A stretch of DNA of 64,000 nucleotides from Acidobacteriota bacterium (GCA_016710075.1 JADJLO010000017.1:62001-126000), one strand, 5' to 3'. Counted from the stretch's first letter, positions 1 to 9,542 are shown. Notes: generated from the letters alone by a model not told the origin. A program made the numbers and translations.

Positions 1-21
1 CTGAAAGTTGAGGAGCGTTGC

Positions 22-372
22 ATGGCGGGAATAAATTTCTGGTACAAGAGCACTTGAACGACCTGTCGCAACGCAAGAAGTTTCTTGCGCGAACTGGCCG
101 GCGACAATCTCATCGAACGCGATTATGCGAAAAAGCCTCTGACCGCCGAAGAGATAGAAGATATTTTTGGCAATGACCCTATCCCACAGTTCCTCAATAC
201 CCGCCACGCTGTCTACAAGGAACGCGGCTTTGCCGAAAAGCTGCCTTCAAAAAAAGAACTCATCGAACTGATCATCAGCGAGCCGAACCTGATCCGGCGC
301 CCCATCGTCCGCAAGGGCTCTGAACTGGTCATCGGCTTCGATCGTGAAGAGTTGAAGAAGTTTACGAAATAG
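22..372 (+). CDS. ArsC/Spx/YffB-family thioredoxin-fold protein, candidate selenoprotein (in-frame TGA at 55-57)
   Basis: Read from ATG 22 with TGA 55-57 as selenocysteine, this is a complete 116-aa protein, the usual length for the arsenate reductase-like ArsC/YffB family. The N-terminus reads FWYKST-U-TTCRNAR, so the TGA sits exactly where the first Cys of the family CxxC is expected, giving UxxC at residues 12-15. The C-terminal half has the family pattern EPNLIRRPIV...LVIGFD. A good GAGGAG ribosome site at 10-15 lies six bases before ATG 22, which argues against a start downstream of the TGA. A hairpin with GU in its apical loop follows the TGA (see next entry). The role is probably thiol/selenol redox chemistry, perhaps arsenate reduction, but the substrate is unknown. 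The main alternative is a TGC/TGT-to-TGA sequencing error; seven of the other genes here carry errors, but those are indels, not substitutions. No sel genes are in the window. Confidence 0.7.
72..89 (+). promoter_or_regulatory. Candidate bacterial SECIS hairpin
   Basis: CGCAAGAAGTTTCTTGCG is a perfect 18-nt inverted repeat inside the reading frame. It can fold as a 6-bp stem (CGCAAG/CTTGCG) with apical loop AAGUUU, or a longer stem with a smaller loop. The loop begins 20 nt after the TGA and has a G and a GU near its top. Bacterial SECIS elements are small stem-loops just downstream of the UGA, with the loop roughly 16-37 nt away and a conserved G in the loop, so position and shape fit. Binding by SelB is inferred. 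Confidence 0.55.
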
Positions 373-398
373 CCGGAACCTTGACCGCCTGTTTTTAT

Positions 399-435
399 TC
401 GTTTGTTTCGTTTATTCCGTGTGTTTCGTAATCCA
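399..435 (-). repeat. GATTACGAAACAGAC-type intergenic repeat, diverged copy
   Basis: On the minus strand this reads GGATTACGAAACACACGGAA followed by TAAACGAAACAAACGAA, a diverged copy of a 9-bp-periodic repeat also found at 13011-13043, 13121-13160 and 24845-24884. It lies between the 3' ends of two convergent genes. Function unknown. Confidence 0.55.
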
Positions 436-442
436 AAAATTA

Positions 443-1816
443 TTATCTATTCAGCCACCTGAGTGCAGCTTTGAGGTCGGCATCATCGTTTGCTGATCTG
501 ATGACTTCGATGTCGGGTTTGATCCCCTTCCCTTCAAGCTTTGTGCCATTGACCATTCTGATATCGGTTTTGGGAAGCTCCATCAACCAGCTTTTGACCG
601 TTCCTCTCGCCATTCTTGACCAGTTGACGAATTGAAAATCGACATCCTGAGAAAGAAGGACTCGGCCCGGAGTTTTCCTGCCGATCAATTGAGCGCCGGC
701 ATCTTTTAATGCTTCGGCGAAGACCTCGCAGCTCCCGGCACAATTTTCATCGATCAGAACGGCGATCTTTCCCTGATAAGCTGTTTTATATTTTCCGCCG
801 GCAAGGTAGATTCCCGCACCCTTGAATTTACTGACGGCGTTGTAATCGTCGACGAATGCGGTCGGGAGCGAGGAAGGTGTTATCTGATCGATCGAGTTCA
901 GCCCTGAAGCAATCAGTCTGTCACGAGAGGCGAAATAAAAAATTGCACGGCCATCGGGAAGCAGGAAGTTGAGAGCGGCGAGGGCGGCTTCGAGGTTCTC
1001 ACCATCATTTCCACGAAGATCGATAACGAGGGATCTGAATCTGATGGCCTGATCCATGGCGCGATCGAGATCGGCGTCGAGTTCCTTAAGACGCTCGGGA
1101 GAGAAGTATCTGATTGCGAGATAGCCGGTTTCGGAATCGATCTGTTTGAAGGCTACCTGTTCTGTTTTATGAACGATCGATTTTTTGCCGGTCGAGAGAT
1201 GCAATTCAGTGTGGGATGAGCCGAGTTCTCTCAGCAACTTCCTCAGGACGACGGCGATCTCACCATCGTTTTGAGCGGCCTTGACCAGCGGAAGATACCT
1301 CGTCTTCGCTGCATTCCAGTCGACGCCTTTCAATCGAGGATCGTAAAAATAGAGATTGACTCCATTCCACACGGCATCGAGCAGCATCGGATATTTATTT
1401 ACCGGCACTTCCGGCAATTGAGCGCTGTCGCGGCTACCGGTGATCCGATAACTCGCCGACGAATTCTTGAGCGTCCCGCCGGCGCCCTGCGCGGTCATTT
1501 TGAGTTCGATGCGCGAATCGTTGCCGTTAAACGATCCGGAAAGGTCAATTTTATCGCTGGCGATGATACCCTGGAAGAGTCCTTCATCGCCGCCGGTCTT
1601 TCCCAGCAGAACCAGCCTGACCCTGCCGGTTTCGATCACGCGCAGATCCGCCGGCATCTCTATCCGGCGGGAATCGTCCTCAAACGCGAGGGTCCACCGG
1701 CCGCTGAATGATTCCGGCCTGACCGATTGCGCTTCCGCTTGAGTTTCAATAAATGGGGTAACGAGGAAAAGAAAAAGCAGGGGGAGGAAAATGCTGCGAA
1801 GAGAAACGGGTTTCAT
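443..1816 (-). CDS. Secreted S41-family (C-terminal processing/tricorn-type) peptidase
   Basis: The product is about 457 aa. The start is placed at 1816 because an AGGAGG ribosome site lies six bases upstream; an in-frame extension to 1879 has no such site. The N-terminus MKPVSLRSIFLPLLFLFLVTP is a signal peptide, so it acts in the periplasm or outside. The C-terminal half has S41 hallmarks: SLVIDLRGNDGENLEAALA, then IAVLIDENCAGSCEVFAEAL, in which the Ser of AGSCE is the expected nucleophile, and a C-terminal KGIKPDIEV typical of the family. No PDZ domain is obvious; residues 30-130 look like a beta-rich N-terminal domain. The gene follows the RNase G gene on the same strand by 71 bases and could be co-transcribed. 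Its substrate cannot be inferred. Confidence 0.8.
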   Translation of the reverse strand: MKPVSLRSIFLPLLFLFLVTPFIETQAEAQSVRPESFSGRWTLAFEDDSRRIEMPADLRVIETGRVRLVLLGKTGGDEGLFQGIIASDKIDLSGSFNGNDSRIELKMTAQGAGGTLKNSSASYRITGSRDSAQLPEVPVNKYPMLLDAVWNGVNLYFYDPRLKGVDWNAAKTRYLPLVKAAQNDGEIAVVLRKLLRELGSSHTELHLSTGKKSIVHKTEQVAFKQIDSETGYLAIRYFSPERLKELDADLDRAMDQAIRFRSLVIDLRGNDGENLEAALAALNFLLPDGRAIFYFASRDRLIASGLNSIDQITPSSLPTAFVDDYNAVSKFKGAGIYLAGGKYKTAYQGKIAVLIDENCAGSCEVFAEALKDAGAQLIGRKTPGRVLLSQDVDFQFVNWSRMARGTVKSWLMELPKTDIRMVNGTKLEGKGIKPDIEVIRSANDDADLKAALRWLNR

Positions 1817-1887
1817 CGCCAACCTCCTAGAATGAGCAGTCATGCCGGGCGCCGAAAGCACCCGGCATGACTTAACCAACTACACCT

Positions 1888-4521
1888 TTACGCCAGGGCG
1901 ATATCGAACTGTTCGTGATGAACTGTCGGATCGCTCTTGATCGTAACCACTCCGCCGAGATAGGTCTCGATCTCAGTCAGGATGTCGCGTTCGGTAGAGC
2001 GAAGAGCCTTGGCTACTTCAGGATTGACCCGGAGAATCACTTCGTTATGGTTGTCGATCTCCTTCGAAACCCTGCGAGACTCGGCGAGAATCTCGTAGCT
2101 CACTGTCTGAGGGCTCTTGACCATTCCGCCGCCGCCGCAATACGAGCACGGCGTGCAGAGTGTGCGCTCAAGAGACTGCTTGACGCGTTTGCGGGTGATG
2201 GCCACCAGTCCGAAATCGTTGAACTGGAGGATCTTTGACGGCGAACGGTCGCTGCTCAATTCGGCTTCCAGCGATTGCATGACTTTCTGCCGGTTGCGCC
2301 TCTCCTCCATATCGATGAAATCCAGAACGATGATTCCGCCCAGATCGCGCAGGCGTATCTGGCGGACGATCTCCTTGGCGGCTTCGAGATTGGTCTTGAC
2401 GATGGTGTCTTCGAGCCGGTTCGACCGGCCGACGAATTTTCCGGTGTTGACGTCGATTGCGACGAGGGCTTCCGTCTGGTTGATGACGATGTAGCCTCCG
2501 GATTTCAGCCAGACCCTGGGCTTGACCGCCTTATCGATCTCTGCCTGGACCGCGTAATGCTCAAGGATCGGCGTATCCTTGGTGTAGAGCTTGACGCGAT
2601 TGACCATCTTGGGAGCAAAACGATTGACGAAGTCGACCATGCGTTCGTATTCAAACTCGTTATCGACCCTGATCGCGGTGAAATCCGACGAGAGCTGATC
2701 GCGCAGTATCCGCTGAACCAGATCCAGATCGCGGTGCGCAATTGCAGGCGATTTGACGCGCTCGGATCTGCGGCGAATATCCGACCATGTCCGGATGAGA
2801 TACTGCATATCCTCGCGCAGTTCCTCGAGCGGGCATCCGTTGGCGGCGGTGCGGACGATGAAGCCGCCTCCGACACCGGCTTCAGCCCTGAGCTGATGCA
2901 GAGTCCGTTTGAGTCTCTGCCTCTCTTCATCGGTGCCGATCTTGCGCGAAACTCCGATATGCTCGACTGTCGGCATATAGACGATGTAGCGGCCCGGAAG
3001 CGCAATGTGTGAAGTTATTCTTGCGCCCTTCTGGCCAATCGGTTCCTTGGCGATCTGAACGATGATCTCCTGACCTTCCCTGAGCAGATCTGAAATTATA
3101 GGTCGCTGATATCTTTCCGAAGACTGCCGGGGAGCCTGAGGTTGAGGTGGTGCGACAACCTCTTCGACTTTTTCAGGCGCCTTCTCATCCTCTTCTGCTT
3201 CTTCGGCCGAGGCGGTGGCGTCAGTCTGGTCGGGGCGCTGGCGGAATCCACGGCGGCGGCCACGGCCTCCGCGCCTGGTCGCAAACTCTCCCTGATCATT
3301 GCGCTGGCGGATCTCCGCCTCCGCGTCTTTGAGCTCTTCATCCGTTCCGGCTTCATCCAGTTTGAGATGCAGGACTTCGCCGTGCTCGCTCTCATCATGA
3401 ACGGGTTCTTCGGAACCCACGCGGTTCTCATTCGGCTCAATCTCGATCTTTGCCGATTCGGCAGTCCAGGGAATGACCCTTGCGGACGAATCTTCCTCGT
3501 CCTCAAGGCCCTTCTCTCCCGAATCATCGCTGATGCGCTCAAATTCCGTAGCCTTCGTAAACGCATCGCGCATCGATCCGACGTGTACTTCCGGAGTGGG
3601 CTCGACTTCAAGGTAAGAGGTCAGGCGCTCTTCCCCGTGAATCCGGCCGGAGATACGCTCCTGGAGCATCGCATCCTTGAGCATTTCGCCATCGATCGAT
3701 TCAGCCTCCTCGTCCACAATCCGTTCCATCGGTTCATGATGCACAAGAAGATAAGAAGGGATCTGCTCTTCTTCAGCAACGATCTCTACTGGATGGACGG
3801 GCTCGACTTCATCCTGAGACTCGATTTCAGGGGTTGCAGCCACGACCTCAGCCGGTTCGTTTCTGCGGCGGCGAGGCCTGCTGCGACGCCGACGTCCATA
3901 TTCTTCTTCAACCTCTTCCTCAGCGACTGTCTCGACTGAAGCGGGCAAAGTGGCGGCCGCCGGCTCTTCCTCTTCAGCTTCGACTTTGCGTGTTTCGGGA
4001 TAACGCAAGCGACGCTGCCGGCGCCCTCGCGGCGATGTCTCCCTGGATTCACCAGCACCTTCCCCTACCATCTCGTCATCCGGAGCGGGCTCAATGACAG
4101 GCTCTTCAGAGATCTCCTCGATATGGCTCAACGCTGCAAGCTTGAGATCAATCTCTTTCTCTTCGTCTGCCTCGGTCACCACTGCCGGCTCGACCCTGGC
4201 AGCCTCACGCTGCCGGCCTCGCTCCTGCCTTGCAGGCGGACGCGCAGCCGCCGGCTCTTTTCGCTCCTCAACGACTTCTTCAAATTCTTCCTCATCGAAG
4301 AAATCAGAAACGTAGAGAAATGAATCCCGCTCGAGACCGATATCGACAAAGGCCGATTGCATGCCTGGCAGGACCTTCATGACCCGGCCTTTGTATATGT
4401 TTCCAACTATTCCCTGATTCTCATCGCCTCGTTCCACGTAAAATTCCGTGACGACGTCGTCTTCCAGAATAGCTATTTTCTTTTCGCGTCCGTTGACGCT
4501 GACTATTAATTCTTTTGACAT
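1888..4521 (-). CDS. rng: Ribonuclease E/G family endoribonuclease with a very long insertion in its S1 domain
   Basis: 877 aa. Residues 1-80 form the first half of an RNase G S1 domain (IVGNIYKGRVMKVLPGMQSAFVDIG), but the second half (ISDLLREGQEIIVQIAKEPIG) only appears near residue 473. Between them lies about 385 residues of low-complexity acidic sequence with Arg-rich patches (YGRRRRSRPRRRR, RRGGRGRRRGFRQR), probably disordered and RNA-binding. The catalytic part is intact: metal-binding Asp residues in ALVAIDVNTGKF and GGIIVLDFIDM, and the Zn-link CTPCSYCGGGG. The enzyme is expected to process rRNA and decay mRNA. Start: GAGGAG lies just upstream of ATG 4521. It follows the rod-shape operon, an arrangement often seen for rng. 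Confidence 0.92.
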   Translation of the reverse strand: MSKELIVSVNGREKKIAILEDDVVTEFYVERGDENQGIVGNIYKGRVMKVLPGMQSAFVDIGLERDSFLYVSDFFDEEEFEEVVEERKEPAAARPPARQERGRQREAARVEPAVVTEADEEKEIDLKLAALSHIEEISEEPVIEPAPDDEMVGEGAGESRETSPRGRRQRRLRYPETRKVEAEEEEPAAATLPASVETVAEEEVEEEYGRRRRSRPRRRRNEPAEVVAATPEIESQDEVEPVHPVEIVAEEEQIPSYLLVHHEPMERIVDEEAESIDGEMLKDAMLQERISGRIHGEERLTSYLEVEPTPEVHVGSMRDAFTKATEFERISDDSGEKGLEDEEDSSARVIPWTAESAKIEIEPNENRVGSEEPVHDESEHGEVLHLKLDEAGTDEELKDAEAEIRQRNDQGEFATRRGGRGRRRGFRQRPDQTDATASAEEAEEDEKAPEKVEEVVAPPQPQAPRQSSERYQRPIISDLLREGQEIIVQIAKEPIGQKGARITSHIALPGRYIVYMPTVEHIGVSRKIGTDEERQRLKRTLHQLRAEAGVGGGFIVRTAANGCPLEELREDMQYLIRTWSDIRRRSERVKSPAIAHRDLDLVQRILRDQLSSDFTAIRVDNEFEYERMVDFVNRFAPKMVNRVKLYTKDTPILEHYAVQAEIDKAVKPRVWLKSGGYIVINQTEALVAIDVNTGKFVGRSNRLEDTIVKTNLEAAKEIVRQIRLRDLGGIIVLDFIDMEERRNRQKVMQSLEAELSSDRSPSKILQFNDFGLVAITRKRVKQSLERTLCTPCSYCGGGGMVKSPQTVSYEILAESRRVSKEIDNHNEVILRVNPEVAKALRSTERDILTEIETYLGGVVTIKSDPTVHHEQFDIALA

Positions 4522-4775
4522 TAAAAAAATCTCCTCTTTGTCAGGGGCGAACCGGATGCGGCCTGAGATCTTCGGGAATTACTCCGGATCAAAAGCACGC
4601 AATACCGATGGCCCTGTTCAATCTTATGCCTTGAAAAAAGACATTACACGTCTCGCTTGTCAGACAAGCGGCGAGAGTGTCTGTTCTCCGGCTGATTTAA
4701 ATCCGCCCGGGGGCGCTGCTCTTGCGAGTGCGCAACCTCACAGGCGTACAGTTATGTCGTCAAATTCAGTCACGC

Positions 4776-5872
4776 TCAATTGACAAAACGGCGCAGTCTG
4801 ACGCTGATCGCCAGTCCGAGACCGATGCAGGTCGCGACGACCGACGTTGAACCGAAGCTCATCAAAGGAAGGGAATACCCATAATCGGCAAAAGTCTGAC
4901 AACCATCCCGACATTTACGGCAACATGATAAAGCAACAGAGCCGCAAATCCGGCAACCAGCAGCAGACCGACTCTCTCGCGCGATCTTCGCGCTATCTGA
5001 ATCAGCCTGGTGATGATTGCAAGGTAAACCGTCAGCGACAAAAAACTGCCGACGAAACCCCATTCCTCGCTTGCTACGGCAAATATGAAATCGTTATGAA
5101 CCTCGGGGACGAATCCCAGTGTTCCCTGTGTGCTGCCTCCGGGACCTTTGCCAAAAATTCCGCCGGAGCCCACTGCGATTTCAGACTGATCGTTTTGATA
5201 GCGATATTTTTTATCTGCGAGTTCCGGCCAGTAAACCGCCTTGATCCGCTCGCATTTGTAGCTCTTGCAGTTTTTTACAGCCGGCACTGCAAGAACAATC
5301 GCCAGGATTACCGCTAAAATACCGGCGACGAGCCAGTTCCAGCGTAATCCGGAGAGGAACAGCATGGCAATCATAAACGAGCTGTAGCTGAGTGCGCTGC
5401 CGGTGTCGTTTTCAAGGAAAACAAGCACCGTCGGCACTGCCCAGATAATCCCGGCTATGATCACAGTCCGCAGATCCAAAGGCCTTTTCTTGACTCCCGA
5501 AAGATAATTCGCCAGCATCAGAACCGTAAAAATCTTGGCGAACTCGGACGGCTGGAATCCCTGGGAGCCAATGAAAAGCCAGCTTCGGTTCCCATTGACT
5601 TCCTTGCCCAGCGGAGTCATGACCAGGGCAAGAAGAACCAGCCCGAGCGCATAAAGAAAAGGAGCGACGTTGACGATCCTGCGATAATCGAAAAGCGTCG
5701 TGACAAAGATCACCATCAGACCGATGGCGAAACCCACCAACTGCCTGCGCCACAAACCCGGTGCAGGCTCTGCACTGGATATCTCGAGGATTCCAAAAGC
5801 TGCGACAAGCATCGCCAGACCGAGCAAAACCCAGTCGAAATCTGCGAGATATCTGCGATTACTAGCGAACAT
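4776..5872 (-). CDS. rodA: RodA/FtsW-family peptidoglycan glycosyltransferase, frameshifted near its C-terminus
   Basis: RodA is the SEDS-family polymerase that works with PBP2 in lateral wall synthesis. Residues 1-336 read in one frame (NGNRSWLFIGSQGFQPSEFAKI, DTGSALSYSS, GIFGKGPGGSTQGTLGFVPE), which are SEDS signatures, then stop after LLPIMGIPFL. The expected ending PLMSFGSTSVVATCIGLGLA...RLRRF continues in another frame to 4776. One base missing from the G run at 4871-4873 (CCCC read as CCC on the coding strand) explains it. About ten membrane segments are expected and the restored length is about 365 aa, normal for the family. RodA is usually essential in rods, so a sequencing error is more likely than a true mutation. 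It sits 22 bases after mrdA. Confidence 0.88.
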
Positions 5873-5894
5873 ATGTTGCGTGAAAAACTCTCAA

Positions 5895-7883
5895 TTACTG
5901 CTTATTGACATCAGCCGCGGCACTCACCACGGCTGCGGGATCAGGCAAACCACGGGTTCGCCTGTAATAATCCTCATAAATCGGCTTTGCCCGCGGAGCC
6001 GATTGTTTGCCGCCGAATCCGGCATTTTCGGTCAGAATGACCATGGCCATTTCGGGCTTGTCTCTGGGAGCGAAGCTCATAAACCAGGCGTGATCCTTGT
6101 TCTTGGACCCGGCCTTGTCGTTTGAGGCGACCTGGGCGGTTCCGGTTTTGCCGCAGACATCGAACCCTTCAACCGCGGCGGCACCGGCGGTTCCACCGGC
6201 GTTGACCGCCTGCCACATCCCTTTGCGAACGATGTCATGAATCGCTTCATTCATCGGAACCTGATACTGATTCCTGTCTTCAAATTTTGCCTCGGGATGC
6301 GATTTCCCTTCCCGGTCGGTACCGGGTTCGGCCTTGAGAAACAAGTGTGGAGTATACATCCGGCCTCCGACCGCAAGGCCGCCGACATATCTCAGTAATT
6401 GTATCGGAGTCGCGGCGTTTGTCCCCTGACCGAACGCTGAAGCGGCCATGTCATACTCGGTCCATTTGGCGGCTTTCCTCGCAGCCTCATCATCCTGTTC
6501 GGTCCAAGGCTGTCCGTTCTCTGTCTTTCGCCGCTTCATGATATTCCTGGTGATGTTCTCCTTGACCTGTCTTGTCGGTATGGTTCCTGAGACCTCTCTC
6601 GGAAGATCCACCCCCGTGCGTTCTCCAAACCGGAAAATCTTGACCCATTTTTCAAACCTTTCGGCCCCCATTTTGAGTCCAAGTCGATAAAAATACCCGT
6701 CCGCTGATCTCGCGATGGAGGTTACGACATCAGGCATTCCGTAATTTGAAAGCGAGTTCATGTAATAGTTGCCGAGTTGAATCCCGCCGTCCTGAATCCT
6801 TGAATTTTCGGGAGTAATAACGCCCTCATTCAATCCCGCAACGGATGTCATCAGTTTCCAGGTCGAACCCGGTGGGTATGTGCCCTGAGTCGCGCGATTG
6901 AAAAGCGGCTTGTCGGAGTCTTCATAAAGCTCTCTGATCTTATCCTTCCCCTCATCGGTTTTTGAACTGAGAGAAAAAACGTTGGGATTGAAAGCCGGAT
7001 GGCTGACCAGGGCGAAGATCTCGCCGTTGTTCGGATCGGAAACGACGATCACCCCGCGCCCTGCGGGCATGGTGTCGGTCTGATCCTCGGCCATCTTCTG
7101 GATATCGAGATCGAGTGTGGTATAGAGGTCTCTTCCCGGGACAGGTTCGTTCCGGCTGATCTCTCGCTGAATCCGCCCCCGGCTGTCGACGACGACCGTG
7201 CGCTCTCCGTCCTTGCCCATCAGTATTTCATTGTAGGTGCGTTCAATCCCCGACTTGCCGATGATGTCGCCGAGTTTGTATCCCTTTTCCTTGTTGAACG
7301 GGGAAGCGGAATCGTTGAGTTCCTTTTTGTCCACCTCGCCGACATAACCCAGCGCGTGAGCGGCCATGATCGCATAGGGATAGAATCTCCTTGGCGCCTC
7401 CTCGGCTCTGATCATAGGATATTCATACTGATGCGCCTCTACCCAGGAAACATCTGCCGCCGTCGCCATCTCCTTGACGACAATGGACTCATATTTCGCC
7501 TCAAATTTGGCCGCTTCGAATCTGCGGCTCAACCAGTCCTTGTCGATTTCGTCAAGATTTGCAACCAGAAGATCGGATAACTCGCTGAAGTTTTTTACGT
7601 CTTTTCTGCTGATGACGATGTTATAGGAAGGCTGACTGGTCACCAGCACTCTGCCTTTACGGTCAAAGATCACTCCCCGTCTGGCGGGAATCGTCAGAAT
7701 GCGGGTCCGGTTCTGCTCGGCTTTTTCCGCGAATGCCGCGGTGTTCATCACCTGCAGATACCACAACCTGCCGGTCAGTATGACGAAGATCCCAATGGCC
7801 AGATAACGAAGCACTTCAAGCCGGATTCCGGCTTTTCGCAAATCCTCTATCGGATCGAATGATGGTTCTTTTACCTGCTTCAT
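5895..7883 (-). CDS. mrdA: Penicillin-binding protein 2, elongation-specific transpeptidase
   Basis: 662 aa. An N-terminal cytoplasmic tail and one membrane anchor (LEVLRYLAIGIFVILTGRLW) are followed by the PBP dimerisation region (RGVIFDRKGRVLVTS). The transpeptidase domain has the three active-site motifs: SxxK as PPGSTWKL, SxD as ARSADGYF in place of the common SxN, and KTG as CGKTGTAQV. It cross-links peptidoglycan in the elongasome with RodA and MreBCD. Length and order are typical of MrdA. It lies between mreD and rodA with gaps of about 20 bases, so it should be one transcript. The upstream ribosome site is weak. Confidence 0.93.
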   Translation of the reverse strand: MKQVKEPSFDPIEDLRKAGIRLEVLRYLAIGIFVILTGRLWYLQVMNTAAFAEKAEQNRTRILTIPARRGVIFDRKGRVLVTSQPSYNIVISRKDVKNFSELSDLLVANLDEIDKDWLSRRFEAAKFEAKYESIVVKEMATAADVSWVEAHQYEYPMIRAEEAPRRFYPYAIMAAHALGYVGEVDKKELNDSASPFNKEKGYKLGDIIGKSGIERTYNEILMGKDGERTVVVDSRGRIQREISRNEPVPGRDLYTTLDLDIQKMAEDQTDTMPAGRGVIVVSDPNNGEIFALVSHPAFNPNVFSLSSKTDEGKDKIRELYEDSDKPLFNRATQGTYPPGSTWKLMTSVAGLNEGVITPENSRIQDGGIQLGNYYMNSLSNYGMPDVVTSIARSADGYFYRLGLKMGAERFEKWVKIFRFGERTGVDLPREVSGTIPTRQVKENITRNIMKRRKTENGQPWTEQDDEAARKAAKWTEYDMAASAFGQGTNAATPIQLLRYVGGLAVGGRMYTPHLFLKAEPGTDREGKSHPEAKFEDRNQYQVPMNEAIHDIVRKGMWQAVNAGGTAGAAAVEGFDVCGKTGTAQVASNDKAGSKNKDHAWFMSFAPRDKPEMAMVILTENAGFGGKQSAPRAKPIYEDYYRRTRGLPDPAAVVSAAADVNKQ

Positions 7884-7901
7884 AACTACTTACACTTGCT
7901 A

Positions 7902-8486
7902 TTACCAGAGTCTTCTGCGGCGCGAATCACCGCGGCGAGCTTCGCTGCGGCGCAGGCGCAGTCCGGCATTTTTACTGAAGAGACGATCGAGAATCAGATA
8001 GAGCAGGATTGAGGCGCCCAGATTGGCAATCAGGCTGAAGACTATTGTTGATGCGATTGAGCCTCCGCCAGCCAAAACCGGGAGATCGATGCCGAGGAGT
8101 CTGTAGAAGAGCAGCCGGATCGATGTGTTTGCCACGCTCGATGCCGCCACCACAAGGACTCTCACCAGTAGGTTATCGACCACGATGATCGATACGATGC
8201 TGTAGGTAAGATAGGCGGAGATGAGATAACCCAGACCGCTTACCCCCATCGCATTCATGCCGGAGAAAAAATCATGGAGAACGCCCGCAAAAACACCCGT
8301 GATCATCGCCCTGACCGGCTCGCGCTGCAGGCTTACGTAAACTGTCACCAGCAGCAACCAGTCAACATATCCCAGCCCGGTTCCAATGGTCCGCGGCAGG
8401 AGTTGAGCCAGTGTGGTTTGTACGAATATGGCGGCAACCAGACAAATGATGGTTTTCAGTGTCGTGCCGTATGAATCTTTCTCCAA
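7902..8486 (-). CDS. mreD: Rod shape-determining protein MreD
   Basis: A 194-aa hydrophobic protein with about five to six membrane segments and the MreD-like stretch FSGMNAMGVSGLGYLISAYLT. MreD is an inner-membrane partner of MreC in the elongasome. Identity rests on hydropathy, size and position between mreC and mrdA. No ATG is available near the N-terminus; the start used is TTG at 8486, with a possible extension through RVRVKRKKS to a stop at about 8530, so the start is uncertain. The tail LRLRRSEARRGDSRRRRLW is strongly basic. Confidence 0.8.
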   Translation of the reverse strand: MEKDSYGTTLKTIICLVAAIFVQTTLAQLLPRTIGTGLGYVDWLLLVTVYVSLQREPVRAMITGVFAGVLHDFFSGMNAMGVSGLGYLISAYLTYSIVSIIVVDNLLVRVLVVAASSVANTSIRLLFYRLLGIDLPVLAGGGSIASTIVFSLIANLGASILLYLILDRLFSKNAGLRLRRSEARRGDSRRRRLW

Positions 8487-8573
8487 CGATTTTTTCCGTT
8501 TAACTCGAACTCTCGGTTTAAGGAATCAGTGACTAACTCCTCAGTTATTGCTCTTTTGGATTTCCGGCTTGGC

Positions 8574-9514
8574 CTAATTGGCCGACCTGGCCGATTTTGT
8601 CGACTTGGCCGGTTTGGCCGGTTCCAGCTTTTTCTCTTCCTCGGCCAGTTCAGTTATCGCCTTGCGCAATTGATCAGTGGGAATCAGGATGACAGAGACA
8701 ATCTCGAGTGAGCCGATCGGAGCCGAAGGATCGACTTCAACAACCGACGGGGTAACCGATGTCACATTATCCGGCTTCCTGATGCGTCCGATCAAAAGGC
8801 CTTTGGGATAAATGCCATCCTGTCCGGATGTCATTACCTGTTCACCATTATCCACCTTGTCGGGTGGAGCGATGAACTTCAACTCGCAAACAAAATTATC
8901 CTTACCCTTAACTATGCCCAGCAGACGGTTTTCAGCAGTCTGAGCGATGACCGCTCCTGCGCCGTGACGTTCATCGGTCAAAAGCATGACTCTCGATGAG
9001 AACGGCGAGGTGATGATCACCCTGCCCACAAGACCGCCGGAAGCGATCACCGGCATGTTCTTCTGGATCCCGTCGTTGCTGCCCTTGTCAATGACAACCG
9101 TGCTGAAAAGCTTATTGGCATCCCTTCCAACAACGCGAGCCTGAATGGCCCGATAAGAGCTGGTGGACTGCCAGTCTGTCTGAGACTTCGACAATTCAAG
9201 CTGCTTGACCTTTTCACGGAGATCGAGCATCTGAGTTTCGAACCTGGTCCGCTCCTGACGCAGATTCTCGTTTTCCATTCGCGAATCACGCAGGGAGAAA
9301 TAGTTGCTCCGGCCATTCTTGACCCACGCTGCACTATGAGAGAGCACGGACTGAATCGGTGAAGTGATCGCCAGAAAACTCGCCTGGAAGATCCAGAGAT
9401 CGGGCTTGCCCGGGGCTTTATTGAATGAGATCAACAACAAATGGGCTGCCAGTAAAATGCCCAGCAGCCACGTGGGATTCCTTTTCGCTCTTTCAATCAG
9501 TGACACGATTGGTC

Positions 9515-9542
<28 letters not shown>
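8574..9542 (-). CDS. mreC: Rod shape-determining protein MreC
   Basis: 322 aa. An N-terminal membrane anchor (TWLLGILLAAHLLLISF) is followed by a coiled coil around residues 80-115 (LRQERTRFETQMLDLREKVK) and the double beta-barrel MreC core (VVGRDANKLFSTVVIDKGSNDG, SRVMLLTDERHGAGAVIAQT). MreC scaffolds the elongasome on the periplasmic side. The ATG at 9542 overlaps the mreB end by 28 bases; a GTG at 9506, just after the mreB stop, is an alternative start. The C-terminus is a short Lys/Pro/Ala/Ser repeat encoded by degenerate GGCC-rich tandem units. Confidence 0.9.

Noticed and set aside
2275..4323. Several long plus-strand frames opposite the RNase G gene
   Set aside because: They mirror the high-GC third-position pattern of rng and have no family features.
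4871..4885. Programmed ribosomal frameshift in rodA
   Set aside because: No slippery heptamer or stimulatory structure was seen, and similar single-base losses hit unrelated genes in the window.
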